The position numbers and the translations under genes are program-made. Positions 50,670 to 59,306 of a stretch of DNA of 64,000 nt are shown here, piece after piece. The notes under the pieces were generated by a model. That model was not told the origin of the DNA. It ran no database searches and worked only from the letters and a program-made list of their open reading frames with translations. Position 1 is the first letter of the stretch; each line of letters begins with the position of its first letter. Source of the DNA: Palsa-504 sp963819785. Its GTDB lineage: Bacteria > Actinomycetota > Actinomycetes > Streptosporangiales > Streptosporangiaceae. The stretch is taken from assembly GCA_963819785.1 (NCBI GenBank), contig CAWFXW010000020.1, positions 248,001 through 312,000 of the forward strand, in the 5' to 3' direction.

Positions 50670-51848
50670 TTAGTACGTGGGCAGGGAGGGGTCCACCTGG
50701 CTGACCCAGGCCAGAACCCCGCCGCCGACGTGTACCGCGTCGGTGAAACCCGCGTTCTTGACGATGGCCAGTGCCTCGGCGCTGCGGGCCCCGCTCTTGC
50801 AGTGCAGCACGATCCGCTTGTCCTGGGGCAGGCGCTCCAGGGCGGCGCCGGAGAGGAACTCGCCCTTGGGGATGAGGGTCGCGCCCGGGATGGACACGAT
50901 CTCGTACTCGTTGGGCTCGCGCACGTCGACCAGGAAGATGGGGTCGCCCGCCTCCAGCATGGCGGCCAGGTCCTTGGCGCTGATCGTGGAGCCCTGGACG
51001 GCCTCGGCGGCCTCGTCGGACACCGCGCCGCAGAACTCCTCGTAGTCGATCAGGTGGGTGATGGTCGGGTTCTTGCCGCAGACCGCGCAGTCCGGGTCCT
51101 TGCGCACCCGCACCGTGTGGTAGCTCATCTCCAGCGCGTCGTAGATCATCAGCCGGCCGACCAGCGGGTCGCCGATCCCCGTGATGAGCTTGATCGCCTC
51201 GTTGACCTGGATCGACCCGATCGAGGCGCATAGCACGCCAAGCACTCCGCCCTCGGCGCAGGACGGCACCATGCCGGGCGGCGGCGGCTCGGGGTACAGG
51301 CAGCGGTAGCACGGGCCGTACTCGGCCCAGAACACGCTGGCCTGCCCGTCGAACCGGTAGATCGAGCCCCACACGTACGGCTTGCCGAGCAGCACGCAGG
51401 CGTCGTTGACCAGGTACCGGGTGGCGAAGTTGTCGGTGCCGTCGACGATCAGGTCGTAGCCGGCGAAGATCTCCAGGGCGTTGTCTGAGTCCAGCCGGGT
51501 CTGGTGCAGTATGACGTTGACCAGCGGGTTGATCTCGCGGATGCTGTCGCGGGCCGACTCGGCCTTGGGCTTGCCCACGTCGGAGACGCCGTGGATGATC
51601 TGGCGCTGCAGGTTGGACTCGTCGACCACGTCGAAGTCGATGATGCCGAGCGTGCCGACCCCGGCCGCGGCCAGGTAGAGCAGGGCAGGCGAGCCGAGGC
51701 CGCCGGCGCCGACGCACAGGACCTTGGCGTTCTTCAGCCGCTTCTGCCCGGTCATGCCCACGTCGGGGATGATCAGGTGACGGGAGTAACGCCGGACCTC
51801 ATCGACGGTCAGCGCTTCTGCGGGCTCCACCAGAGGGGGCAGCGACAC
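50670..51848 (-). CDS. moeZ: MoeZ/MoeBR-type adenylyltransferase-sulfurtransferase
   Basis: 392 residues. The E1-like domain (1-270) has CVGAGGLGSPALLYLAAAGV, ESNLQRQIIHG and the zinc pairs CYRC and CAVC. The C-terminal rhodanese (about 285-385) has the active cysteine in HCKSGARSAEAL. It activates and sulfurates ubiquitin-like carrier proteins (MoaD, CysO and others) for molybdopterin, cysteine or thiolated secondary metabolites. No cofactor genes are adjacent. Confidence 0.94.
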   Translation of the reverse strand: MSLPPLVEPAEALTVDEVRRYSRHLIIPDVGMTGQKRLKNAKVLCVGAGGLGSPALLYLAAAGVGTLGIIDFDVVDESNLQRQIIHGVSDVGKPKAESARDSIREINPLVNVILHQTRLDSDNALEIFAGYDLIVDGTDNFATRYLVNDACVLLGKPYVWGSIYRFDGQASVFWAEYGPCYRCLYPEPPPPGMVPSCAEGGVLGVLCASIGSIQVNEAIKLITGIGDPLVGRLMIYDALEMSYHTVRVRKDPDCAVCGKNPTITHLIDYEEFCGAVSDEAAEAVQGSTISAKDLAAMLEAGDPIFLVDVREPNEYEIVSIPGATLIPKGEFLSGAALERLPQDKRIVLHCKSGARSAEALAIVKNAGFTDAVHVGGGVLAWVSQVDPSLPTY

Positions 51849-51883
51849 GATGCTCTCCTAGGACCTAAGGGATTGCCCCACCG

Positions 51884-52849
51884 TCAACCGGCCGGGGCGA
51901 GCGGGAATTCCCGCACCTTCGCGGCCGCGGTGTCGAGGAGCACGTTGATCTCGGCGGCGACCTGGGCGGGGTGTTCCATGTGGGCCAGATGACCGGTGCG
52001 GGGCAGCACCACGATCCTGGCGTCGGCAAAGACGCGCGCGGCCCGGCCCGCCTGGCGCGGGTCGACCACGCGGTCCTGGCTGCCGTAGATGACCAGGGTC
52101 GGCACGGTGATCCGGGCCGCGTCACGCCAGACGGCGTGACGCCCCTTGCGGAAGAACTCCGCGGTCAGGGTCCTGACCGTCCCGATCAGGGCGGCGGAGG
52201 CGTAGTCGAGGGCGTCGCGCTGGGTGAGTTCGGCGACCTCGGCGGCGAACCGGGCCGGCGCGAAGCGTCCCGGGTCATTGAAGCACGTGGTGATCACGTC
52301 GGCGACCCGGGTCCGCGGCGGCAGGGCGTCGTACTTGCGCAGCGCCCGGGCGCCGACCCCGGGCAGGCTGATCACCGCGAACGGCACCTGGTCCAGGTGC
52401 GGCCGGCGGTCAGGCAGGGCCGGGGAGATCAGGGTCAGGGTCTTGATGAGGTGCGGGCGGGTGGCGGCCAGCTTGACGGCGACCGCGCCGCCCAGGGAGC
52501 TGGCGATCAGGTGGACCTTGCCTTTGTGCTTCGTTTCGATGAGGGCGGCGACGGTCTGGGCCAGGGCGGCGATGCTGTAGCGGCCGTCGGGGCGGGGCGG
52601 GGAGTCGCCGAACCCGGGCAGGTCGAGCGCGTCGCAGGCCAGCCGGGGACGGAGCAGGTCGATCAGGTCGGTCCAGTTCCGCGACGAGCCGGCCAGGCCG
52701 TGCACGAACAGGGCTTGCTCTTTCTGGGCTTGCTCTTTCTGGGCGGGCTCGCCGGTCCGGTCGGGCGTGCCGCGGACGTAGACCTGCTGGCCGCCGCCGA
52801 GGGCGACGAACTCGCCGGGCCAGTGCGGGATGGGTTCTTCCGGGGTCAT
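51884..52849 (-). CDS. Alpha/beta hydrolase
   Basis: 321 residues. Oxyanion region VHGLAGSSRNW, nucleophile elbow IASSLGGAVAV (Ser), acid in YGSQDRVVDP and the His in RTGHLAHME. FGDSPPRPDGRYS is the usual lid-side motif. Cytosolic, substrate unknown. It follows Ku by 7 bp on the same strand. KEQAQKEQA repeats near residue 37 are a small duplication. Confidence 0.88.
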   Translation of the reverse strand: MTPEEPIPHWPGEFVALGGGQQVYVRGTPDRTGEPAQKEQAQKEQALFVHGLAGSSRNWTDLIDLLRPRLACDALDLPGFGDSPPRPDGRYSIAALAQTVAALIETKHKGKVHLIASSLGGAVAVKLAATRPHLIKTLTLISPALPDRRPHLDQVPFAVISLPGVGARALRKYDALPPRTRVADVITTCFNDPGRFAPARFAAEVAELTQRDALDYASAALIGTVRTLTAEFFRKGRHAVWRDAARITVPTLVIYGSQDRVVDPRQAGRAARVFADARIVVLPRTGHLAHMEHPAQVAAEINVLLDTAAAKVREFPLAPAG

Positions 52850-52856
52850 GCTTGCG

Positions 52857-53711
52857 TCAGGCGCTGGCTTTGCGGCGGGTCCTCGCCTTGGCGGCCTTGG
52901 GCTCCTCGGCCTTCGGCTCCGCCTTGTCCCGGCCGCTCTTGACGGCCGCCACGCTGGCCCGCAGGATCTCGGTCAGGTCGGCGGGCTGGCCCTTGGGTTC
53001 CGGTGCGTCCAGCCCCGCGGGGCGGACGATGTCGTTGCCCTCGACCTTGGCCCGGACCACCGCCTCGAGCGCCTCGCGGTAGGTGTCGTGGTACTGGTCG
53101 GGATCGAAGTCCTCGGTCATGGTGTCGATGAGCGAGGCGGCCATCTTCAGCTCCTGCGACCGGACCTCGATGTCCTCGTCCAGGAAGCCGAAGTCCGGCT
53201 TGCGTACCTCGTCGGGCCACAGCAGGGTCTCCAGGGTGATGACGCCCTCCCGGACTCGCAGCGCGGCCAGCGCCTCACGCTGGCGCAGCGCCACCTTGGC
53301 CACCGCGACCTTCCCCGAGTCCTCGAGCGCGTCGCGGAACAGCACGTAAGCCCGCACCCCGGCCGGCTCGGGCTCGGTGTAGTAGCTCTTGGCCGCGTAG
53401 ATCGGCTCGACCTGGGCGCTCGGCGCGAAGTGCAGGACCTCGATCCGGTGCGCGGTGACCAGCGGGAGGTCGGCCAGGTCCTCGTCGGTGAGCACCACCA
53501 TGTCGCCGGTGGGCAGTTCGTAGCCCTTGGCCACGTCGGAGTAGGGGATCTCCTCCCCGTCCAGGGTGCAGAACCGGCGGAACTGGATCCGCGCACCGTC
53601 CTGGCGGTGGACCTGGCGGAACGCGATGTCCCGCTGCTCGGTCGCCGCGTAGAGCTTCACCGGGATGACGACCAGGCCGAATGAGATGGCCCCCGCCCAT
53701 ATGCTGCGCAT
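52857..53711 (-). CDS. ku: Ku DNA end-binding protein
   Basis: 284 residues starting MRSIWAGAISFGLVVIPVKLY, the bacterial Ku signature. Further landmarks are RRFCTLDGEEIPYSDVAKGYE, KSYYTEPEP and DQYHDTYREAL, followed by a Lys/Ala-rich DNA-binding tail. Homodimeric Ku rings load on double-strand breaks and recruit ligase D for end joining. No ligD is in the window; the hydrolase follows immediately. It is divergent from the flavoprotein gene with 149 bp between starts. Confidence 0.96.
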   Translation of the reverse strand: MRSIWAGAISFGLVVIPVKLYAATEQRDIAFRQVHRQDGARIQFRRFCTLDGEEIPYSDVAKGYELPTGDMVVLTDEDLADLPLVTAHRIEVLHFAPSAQVEPIYAAKSYYTEPEPAGVRAYVLFRDALEDSGKVAVAKVALRQREALAALRVREGVITLETLLWPDEVRKPDFGFLDEDIEVRSQELKMAASLIDTMTEDFDPDQYHDTYREALEAVVRAKVEGNDIVRPAGLDAPEPKGQPADLTEILRASVAAVKSGRDKAEPKAEEPKAAKARTRRKASA

Positions 53712-53860
53712 GATCTGTCACCTACCCCGTTTGCAGAGGACCGATTCCGGATTTCCGCGCGGGTCGATTCTCCTATTTACCTGTTTCGCCCAACTCTTCC
53801 AGCGAGCTTACGGCCTGGCTGCGATGATGAACATGCTAGGGCGAGGGGGAACGGAGAGGT

Positions 53861-55402
53861 ATGGGCGCTTTCAACGTAGTCGTGCTCGGCGGTGGTACCG
53901 CGGGCGTGCACGTCGCCACCGAGGTGGTCCGCGGCGGCAAATCCGTGGCGCTCGTCGAGGCCGGCCTGATCGGCGGTGAATCCCCCTACCTGGCCTGCCT
54001 GCCCTCGAACTCGCTGCTGCTGTCCGCGAGCCGCGGCCTGACCTGGGAGGACGCGGCCGCGCGCCGCACCGAGGTGACCGGCGGGCTTGACGATTCCGGG
54101 GCGGCGCAGGGGCTGTCCGCGGCGGGCGTGGCGGTGTTCCGCGGCACCGGGCTGGTCACCGGGCCGGGTTCGGTTTCTGTTTCGCTGTCCTCGGGCGGAT
54201 CCGCGTCGCTGACCTGGTCCGACCTGGTCATCGCGACCGGGTGCGAGCCGGTCGCGCCGCCGATCGAGGGCCTGTCCGACATCCCGACCTGGACCACGGC
54301 CGACGCGTTGTGCTCGCCGGACCTGCCGCGCCGCCTGCTGGTGCTCGGCGGCGGGCCGGCCGGGTGCGAGCTGGCGCAGATCTTCGCGGCGTTCGGCTCC
54401 CAGGTGACGCTGATCGAGGCCGACGCGAGGCTGCTGCCCGGCGAGGCGGCCTTCGCCGGGGAGATCCTGGCCGCCGCGCTGCGCCGGGCCGGGGTCGAGA
54501 TCCTCCTCGGCTCGCCGGCCACCAAGGCCGAGCGCACGCCGGAGGGCCTGACGCTCGCGCTCGAGGACGGCGCCCGCATCGACGCGGACCGGCTGCTGCT
54601 GGCCACCGGCCGGCGGCCCCGGCTCAGCGGGCTCGGCCTGGACGCGCTCGGGATCACCGTGACGCCGGGCCAGGCCCTGCCCACCTCGTCGAGGTGCCAG
54701 GTGCTTCCCTTTGCCGCCTTCGCTCCCGTTGCTCCCGTTGCTCCCGTTGGCCCGGGGGCCGGCCGGGTGTGGGCGGCCGGGGATGTCACCGGGATCACGC
54801 ACACGCACGCCAGCCGGTACCAGGCCGGCGTGGTCGCGGCCAACCTGCTCGGCCAGGCTCGTGAGGCGGACTACAGCGCGATCCCGCGCTGCGTGTACAC
54901 CTCGCCGTCGGTCTACGCGGTGGGCGAACCGGCGCGGGCCGGGCTTTCGGTGGCGCGGGTCGTGCTCGGCGACACCACCCGGGGCCGGCTCGGCCGCGAT
55001 GACCTGGGCCGGGTCGAGCTGTACGCGGCGGACGGGGTGCTGGCCGGGGCCGTGGCGGTGGGGCCGGACGCGGTCACCTGGATGGCAGAGGTTACCCTCG
55101 CCATCAGGGCAAAAATACCGGTGGCCGTTTTGGCCGACGTGGTGCACGCGTTCCCCACCTACGGAGAGGCGCTGCAGGCCGCGTTCGCCGAACTGGCCGC
55201 CGTTCCGGAGGAAAAGAGGATCGGGCCGTTGAGCGAACTGGGCCTGGAGACGCCCGAAGACGACGCCCTCGAGCAGCACCGGGAACTGGTCCCGGATGAG
55301 GCCGTGACCGTTCCCCGCCGCGACGTCCCGTTCGACGTGGACGAGGCGGACGCGGCCGAGCAGGCTCGCGCGGTCGGCTTCGACGATGACGACTACCGCT
55401 GA
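53861..55402 (+). CDS. Pyridine nucleotide-disulfide oxidoreductase-like flavoprotein lacking one redox Cys
   Basis: 513 residues from ATG 53861. FAD site VVVLGGGTAGVHVATEV, NAD site LLVLGGGPAGCELAQIF, second FAD site GRVWAAGDVTG, and a C-terminal dimer domain with VVHAFPTYGEAL. The family's active disulfide (GGTCxxxxCxPSK) is here GGESPYLACLPSN: the first cysteine is Ser and the lysine Asn, so a normal dithiol relay is impossible. It may act as a quinone or metal reductase or a diaphorase. An acidic 45-residue tail is unusual. Confidence 0.88.
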   Translation: MGAFNVVVLGGGTAGVHVATEVVRGGKSVALVEAGLIGGESPYLACLPSNSLLLSASRGLTWEDAAARRTEVTGGLDDSGAAQGLSAAGVAVFRGTGLVTGPGSVSVSLSSGGSASLTWSDLVIATGCEPVAPPIEGLSDIPTWTTADALCSPDLPRRLLVLGGGPAGCELAQIFAAFGSQVTLIEADARLLPGEAAFAGEILAAALRRAGVEILLGSPATKAERTPEGLTLALEDGARIDADRLLLATGRRPRLSGLGLDALGITVTPGQALPTSSRCQVLPFAAFAPVAPVAPVGPGAGRVWAAGDVTGITHTHASRYQAGVVAANLLGQAREADYSAIPRCVYTSPSVYAVGEPARAGLSVARVVLGDTTRGRLGRDDLGRVELYAADGVLAGAVAVGPDAVTWMAEVTLAIRAKIPVAVLADVVHAFPTYGEALQAAFAELAAVPEEKRIGPLSELGLETPEDDALEQHRELVPDEAVTVPRRDVPFDVDEADAAEQARAVGFDDDDYR

Positions 55403-55463
55403 TCGCGGCTTAGGATGGTTCGGACGCGGCAAGACGCCGCGGACGACACCAGGAGGCCGGATC

Positions 55464-56084
55464 TTGACCGCAATGCCGGATGCACGGCCACGCAGCGCGC
55501 GGCTGCCCAGGCACGAACGGCGGCGGCAGCTCCTGGACGCGGCACTTGAGGTATTCGTCTCGCAGGGGTACCACGCCGCCGCCATGGACGAGATCGCCGA
55601 GCGGGCCGGCGTCAGCAAACCCGTGCTCTACCAGCACTTCCCGAGCAAGCTCGACCTGTACCTGGCCCTGCTCGACCAGAGCGTGGACGAGCTGGTGCAG
55701 GCCGTCCGCGACGCGCTCGGCTCGACGAGCGACAACAAGCAGCGGGTGGCCGCCACGTTCAGCGCGTACTTCGAGTACGTGGAGCGGCAGGGGCAGGCGT
55801 ACCGGCTGGTGTTCGAGTCCGACCTGGGCAACGAGGAAGCGGTCCGGGACCGGCTGGAACGCGGCCAGCGGGAATGCGCCGAGATGATCAGCCCGATGAT
55901 CCGGCAGGACGCCGGCCTTGACGACGCCGAGGCGCACCTGGTGAGCGTGGCGATGGTGGGCCTGGCCCAGGTCACCGCCAGGTACTGGCTGAGTACCACC
56001 AAGGACAAGATCCCGCGAGAGGTCGCCGAGCAGCTCGTGGCCAGGCTGGCCTGGCGGGGCATCAGCGGCTGGCCGCGTAGTTAG
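55464..56084 (+). CDS. TetR-family regulator
   Basis: 206 residues from TTG 55464, set by AGGAGG seven bases upstream (the ATG at 55473 is too far). The N-terminal helix-turn-helix is RRQLLDAALEVFVSQGYHAA then RAGVSKPVLYQHFPSK. The C-terminal half binds an unknown ligand. It precedes DUF3107 and the DEAD helicase, an arrangement shared by many actinomycetes. Confidence 0.9.
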   Translation: MTAMPDARPRSARLPRHERRRQLLDAALEVFVSQGYHAAAMDEIAERAGVSKPVLYQHFPSKLDLYLALLDQSVDELVQAVRDALGSTSDNKQRVAATFSAYFEYVERQGQAYRLVFESDLGNEEAVRDRLERGQRECAEMISPMIRQDAGLDDAEAHLVSVAMVGLAQVTARYWLSTTKDKIPREVAEQLVARLAWRGISGWPRS

Positions 56085-56124
56085 GGGCGGTTTCTCGGGC
56101 GCCCTTTGGCGAGTGGGGAGAAAC

Positions 56125-56412
56125 ATGGAAGTGAAGATCGGGATCCACTCGGTGCCGCGTGAGCTGGTGGTGGAAACGGACACGCCGGCCGAGGAAGTGG
56201 AGCGCCTGCTGTCCGCGGCGCTGGACAAGGGCGAGCACGCGGTGTTCGCGCTCTCGCTGGCCAAAGGCGGGCGGGTCCTGGTGCCGGCCGACAAGATCGC
56301 CTACGTGGAGTTCGGCGGGGCCGAGGCGCGACGGGTCGGTTTCGGCAACATCGGGTTAGATCCGGTGGGCCTGCCTCGGAGGTTGGGGGCTGAGTCCTGG
56401 TATCCTGGGTAA
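56125..56412 (+). CDS. DUF3107 protein
   Basis: 95 residues from ATG 56125, with GGGGAG upstream. MEVKIGIHSVPRELVVETD and VLVPADKIAYVEFGG are the family core, which normally ends at RRVGFG. Here about 20 more residues follow, so the C-terminus is longer than usual. Function unknown; always near the helicase and TetR gene in actinomycetes. Confidence 0.85.
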   Translation: MEVKIGIHSVPRELVVETDTPAEEVERLLSAALDKGEHAVFALSLAKGGRVLVPADKIAYVEFGGAEARRVGFGNIGLDPVGLPRRLGAESWYPG

Positions 56413-56458
56413 CAACTGATCGAGGAATGACATAACCAAAGGTCGTGTTATCCAATCG

Positions 56459-56521
56459 GCTGCTGTTTACGCCGGGCCTCATCGCCCGGCCTCCCTGGGG
56501 GGATCTCAAGTAAACGGCAGC
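56459..56521 (+). ncRNA. Structured leader upstream of the DEAD helicase gene
   Basis: An outer 12-bp stem GCTGCTGTTTAC / GTAAACGGCAGC (one G-U) encloses a perfect 7-bp hairpin GCCGGGC-CTCATC-GCCCGGC and a small TCCC/GGGG hairpin, together a three-way junction. It lies about 190 bp before the helicase start in an otherwise gene-free stretch of 300 bp (56413-56714). Leaders that sense cold or the helicase itself are common for DEAD genes; the role here is inference. Confidence 0.5.
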
Positions 56522-56714
56522 GGCCCTACGACGGTAGCGGGTTCCCGGGCGCGCGCCGCGCCGGATCGCGGCGCACGGCGGCACCGGTCGCAGCTCGCAT
56601 CGTGGCGGGCCGTTGCGGGCAGCCTGCGGACATGACGGGCCGCTCCCGGAACAGGCCGGGTGGGGCCATGATGAAGGACGGCAACCCCTGACCACTCAGA
56701 CTTCGAACGAGGAC

Positions 56715-58268
56715 ATGACAGTCCCGTTCAGCGATTTCGGCATCAGTGAGGCGATCTGCTCGGGCCTGGCGGCCGCGGGCATCCGCACCACGTTCCCCAT
56801 CCAGGCGCTGAGCCTACCGCTCGCGCTGCGCGGGCAGGACATCATCGGCCAGGCCAGGACCGGCACCGGGAAGACGCTGGCGTTCGGCATCCCGCTGCTC
56901 GAACTGATCGACGACGGCCCGAAGGGCGCCCCGCGGGGGCTCGTCGTGGTGCCGACCCGGGAGCTGGCCATCCAGGTCGCGGACGACCTGCGGACCGCCG
57001 CGGTCAACATGCGCGCCAAGGTGGTGACCGTGTACGGCGGCCGGGCCTACGAGCCGCAGATCGACGCGCTCGCCGCGGGGGTCGACATCGTGGTCGGCAC
57101 CCCGGGACGGCTCCTCGATCTGGCGCAGCGCCGGCACCTGGACCTGAGCGCGGTGCGGGCCCTGGTGCTCGACGAGGCGGACAAGATGCTCGACCTGGGC
57201 TTCCTGCCCGACGTGGAGCGCATCATCCGGCTCACTCCGGACGGCCGGCAGACGATGCTGTTCTCCGCGACCATGCCTTCGGAGGTCGTCACGCTGGCCC
57301 GCCGTCACATGCGGCAGGCCACCAACGTGCGGGCCGAGGGTGACGACGAGCCCGTGCCCGCGCCGCTGACCAGGCAGTATGTGTTCCGGGCGCACCAGAT
57401 GGACAAGATCGAGGTGCTGGCCCGTGTGCTTCAGGCCCGGGAGCGCGGCCTGACCATGGTGTTCTGCCAGACCAAGCGTGCGGCCGACCAGGTCGCGACG
57501 GCGCTGGCCAGCAGGGGTTTCGCGGTCGCGACCGTGCACGGCGACCTGGGTCAGGGCCAGCGGGAGCGCGCGCTGCGCGCGTTCCGCACCGGCAAGGTGG
57601 ACGTGCTGACCGCCACCGAAGTGGCGGCGCGCGGGCTGGACGTGGACGACGTCACCCACGTGGTGAACTACGAATGCCCGGACGACGAGAAGACCTACGT
57701 GCACCGCATCGGCCGGACCGGCCGGGCCGGGCGAGCGGGCGTCGCGGTCACGTTCGTCGACTGGCGGGACATGCACCGGTGGAAGCTCATCAACGACGCC
57801 CTGGGCCTGGGCCAGCCCGAACCCGAGGAGACATACTCCACCTCCGAGCACCTCTACACCCAGCTCGACATCCCGGGTGAGGCGACCGGGATCCTGCCGC
57901 GTGCGATGCGCGCGCGGGCCGGCCTGGAGGCCGAGGCGGTCGAGGACATCGGCGAGACGGGCAAGGTCCGCTCGCCGCGCCCGCGGCGCGGGCGCGGCTC
58001 GCCGGGGCGCGGTCGCGGCGGTGCCGCTGGCGGCGGTGCCACCGGCGGCCGTGCCGTATCCGGCGGCGGGTCGGGCAGCGCGTCCGGCGGTGCTTCCGGG
58101 CGGGCCGCCGGTGGTGCTTCCGGTCGTTCTTCCGGCGGTGCTCCTGGCGGTGCTCCTGGCGGGGCCGACGAGACGGTGCGGCAGGCCGCGGGCCGGCGGC
58201 GGCGCCGGACCCGGGCGGGCCGGGAGATCGCGCCGGTCCAGGAAGCGCCCACGCAGAAGGCCTCCTGA
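56715..58268 (+). CDS. DEAD-box RNA helicase
   Basis: 517 residues from ATG 56715; the frame is open upstream to 56613 and a longer start is possible. All motifs present: FPIQALSLPLAL (Q), ARTGTGKT (I), PTRELA (Ia), GTPGRL (Ib), LDEADKML (II), FSATM (III), VFCQTKRAADQ (IV), HRIGRTGRAGRAG (VI). The C-terminal tail (about 440-517) is Arg/Gly-rich with SGGAS/GGAPGG repeats, which bind RNA. Roles: rRNA maturation and cold adaptation. Confidence 0.95.
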   Translation: MTVPFSDFGISEAICSGLAAAGIRTTFPIQALSLPLALRGQDIIGQARTGTGKTLAFGIPLLELIDDGPKGAPRGLVVVPTRELAIQVADDLRTAAVNMRAKVVTVYGGRAYEPQIDALAAGVDIVVGTPGRLLDLAQRRHLDLSAVRALVLDEADKMLDLGFLPDVERIIRLTPDGRQTMLFSATMPSEVVTLARRHMRQATNVRAEGDDEPVPAPLTRQYVFRAHQMDKIEVLARVLQARERGLTMVFCQTKRAADQVATALASRGFAVATVHGDLGQGQRERALRAFRTGKVDVLTATEVAARGLDVDDVTHVVNYECPDDEKTYVHRIGRTGRAGRAGVAVTFVDWRDMHRWKLINDALGLGQPEPEETYSTSEHLYTQLDIPGEATGILPRAMRARAGLEAEAVEDIGETGKVRSPRPRRGRGSPGRGRGGAAGGGATGGRAVSGGGSGSASGGASGRAAGGASGRSSGGAPGGAPGGADETVRQAAGRRRRRTRAGREIAPVQEAPTQKAS

Positions 58269-58340
58269 CGGATGCGGACCGGCGGCTCACAGAGCGCGCT
58301 GACAGAGTCCGTTCAACCTGGCCGGGTAAGGTTCGCCTCT

Positions 58341-59306
58341 GTGAGCACACCAACCTCTCTTGAGCTGCCCGACGGCGTGCGCCCGACCACGGTGCGCACC
58401 AGCCGCGGGTCGTTCGCGGCGCTGGAGGCCGTTCCGGTGTCGGGGGTCTGCGAGCGAGAGCCGGCTCTGCTGATCCCCGGTTACACCGGCAGCAAGGAGG
58501 ATTTCCTCGCTGTACTCGGCCAGCTGGCCGACCACGGCCGCCAGGTGATCGCGATCGACATGCGCGGCCAGTTCGAGACGCCGGGCGCGGCCGATCCCGA
58601 CGGCTACGCGCCGCCGGCGCTGGCCGCCGACATCGCCGCCGTCATCCAGGCCACCGGCGCCAGACACCTGCTCGGGCACTCCTACGGCGGGCTGGTGACC
58701 CGGGAGGCGCTGCTGAGAACCCGGTCCCAGGACGACATCGAGTCGTTCACGCTGATGAGCTCCGGCCCGTCGGCGCTGACCGGGCCGCGGGCCGAGGAAC
58801 TGCGCGCCATGCTCACCGCGCTGGGCGTGGCATTCGAGGCGGGCGTGGCGTCCGCGGCGTCCGTCGCGGGGAACCGCCTGCCGGACCGGGACACGCTGGC
58901 GGCCGGCATCGCCGGGATCTGGCGTGACTTCCTGGAGCCGCAGGCCGTCGCGGACGGGGTTCCGGCCCCGATCGTGGCGTTCCTGGCCCGGCGGATGGCC
59001 CGCAACGACCCGTACGGCCTGGTCCTGATGGCACGCCACCTGCTCAGCGCGCCGGACCGCACCTCGGAGCTGGCCCGGCTGGACCGCTTCGGCACGCTGG
59101 TCATCTACGGCGAGGACGACAACTCCTGGTCGCCGGGCGCGCAGGAGGCGATGGCCCGGCGGCTGGGTGCCCGCCGGATCTGCATTCCCGCGGCCTCGCA
59201 CTCCCCCGCCGTGGAGGCGCCCGCCACCACGGCGATCGCGCTGACCCAGTTCTGGGACGCGGCCGAGGCCGCGGCGGCACACACGGCCAGCGCGCGGATG
59301 GCCTAG
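58341..59306 (+). CDS. Alpha/beta hydrolase
   Basis: 321 residues from GTG 58341 (VSTPTSLELPDGVRPTTV). Nucleophile elbow LLGHSYGGLVTREAL, acid in IYGEDDNSWSP, His in PAASHSPAVE, oxyanion PGYTGSKEDF. Substrate unknown. Its stop overlaps the convergent nuclease gene end by 4 bp. Confidence 0.88.
   Translation: MSTPTSLELPDGVRPTTVRTSRGSFAALEAVPVSGVCEREPALLIPGYTGSKEDFLAVLGQLADHGRQVIAIDMRGQFETPGAADPDGYAPPALAADIAAVIQATGARHLLGHSYGGLVTREALLRTRSQDDIESFTLMSSGPSALTGPRAEELRAMLTALGVAFEAGVASAASVAGNRLPDRDTLAAGIAGIWRDFLEPQAVADGVPAPIVAFLARRMARNDPYGLVLMARHLLSAPDRTSELARLDRFGTLVIYGEDDNSWSPGAQEAMARRLGARRICIPAASHSPAVEAPATTAIALTQFWDAAEAAAAHTASARMA

Noticed and set aside
56471..56530. Resemblance of GTAAACGGC...GCGGCC to a conserved 23S rRNA segment
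   Set aside because: Match is short and the surrounding rRNA helices are missing; probably chance within a structured leader.
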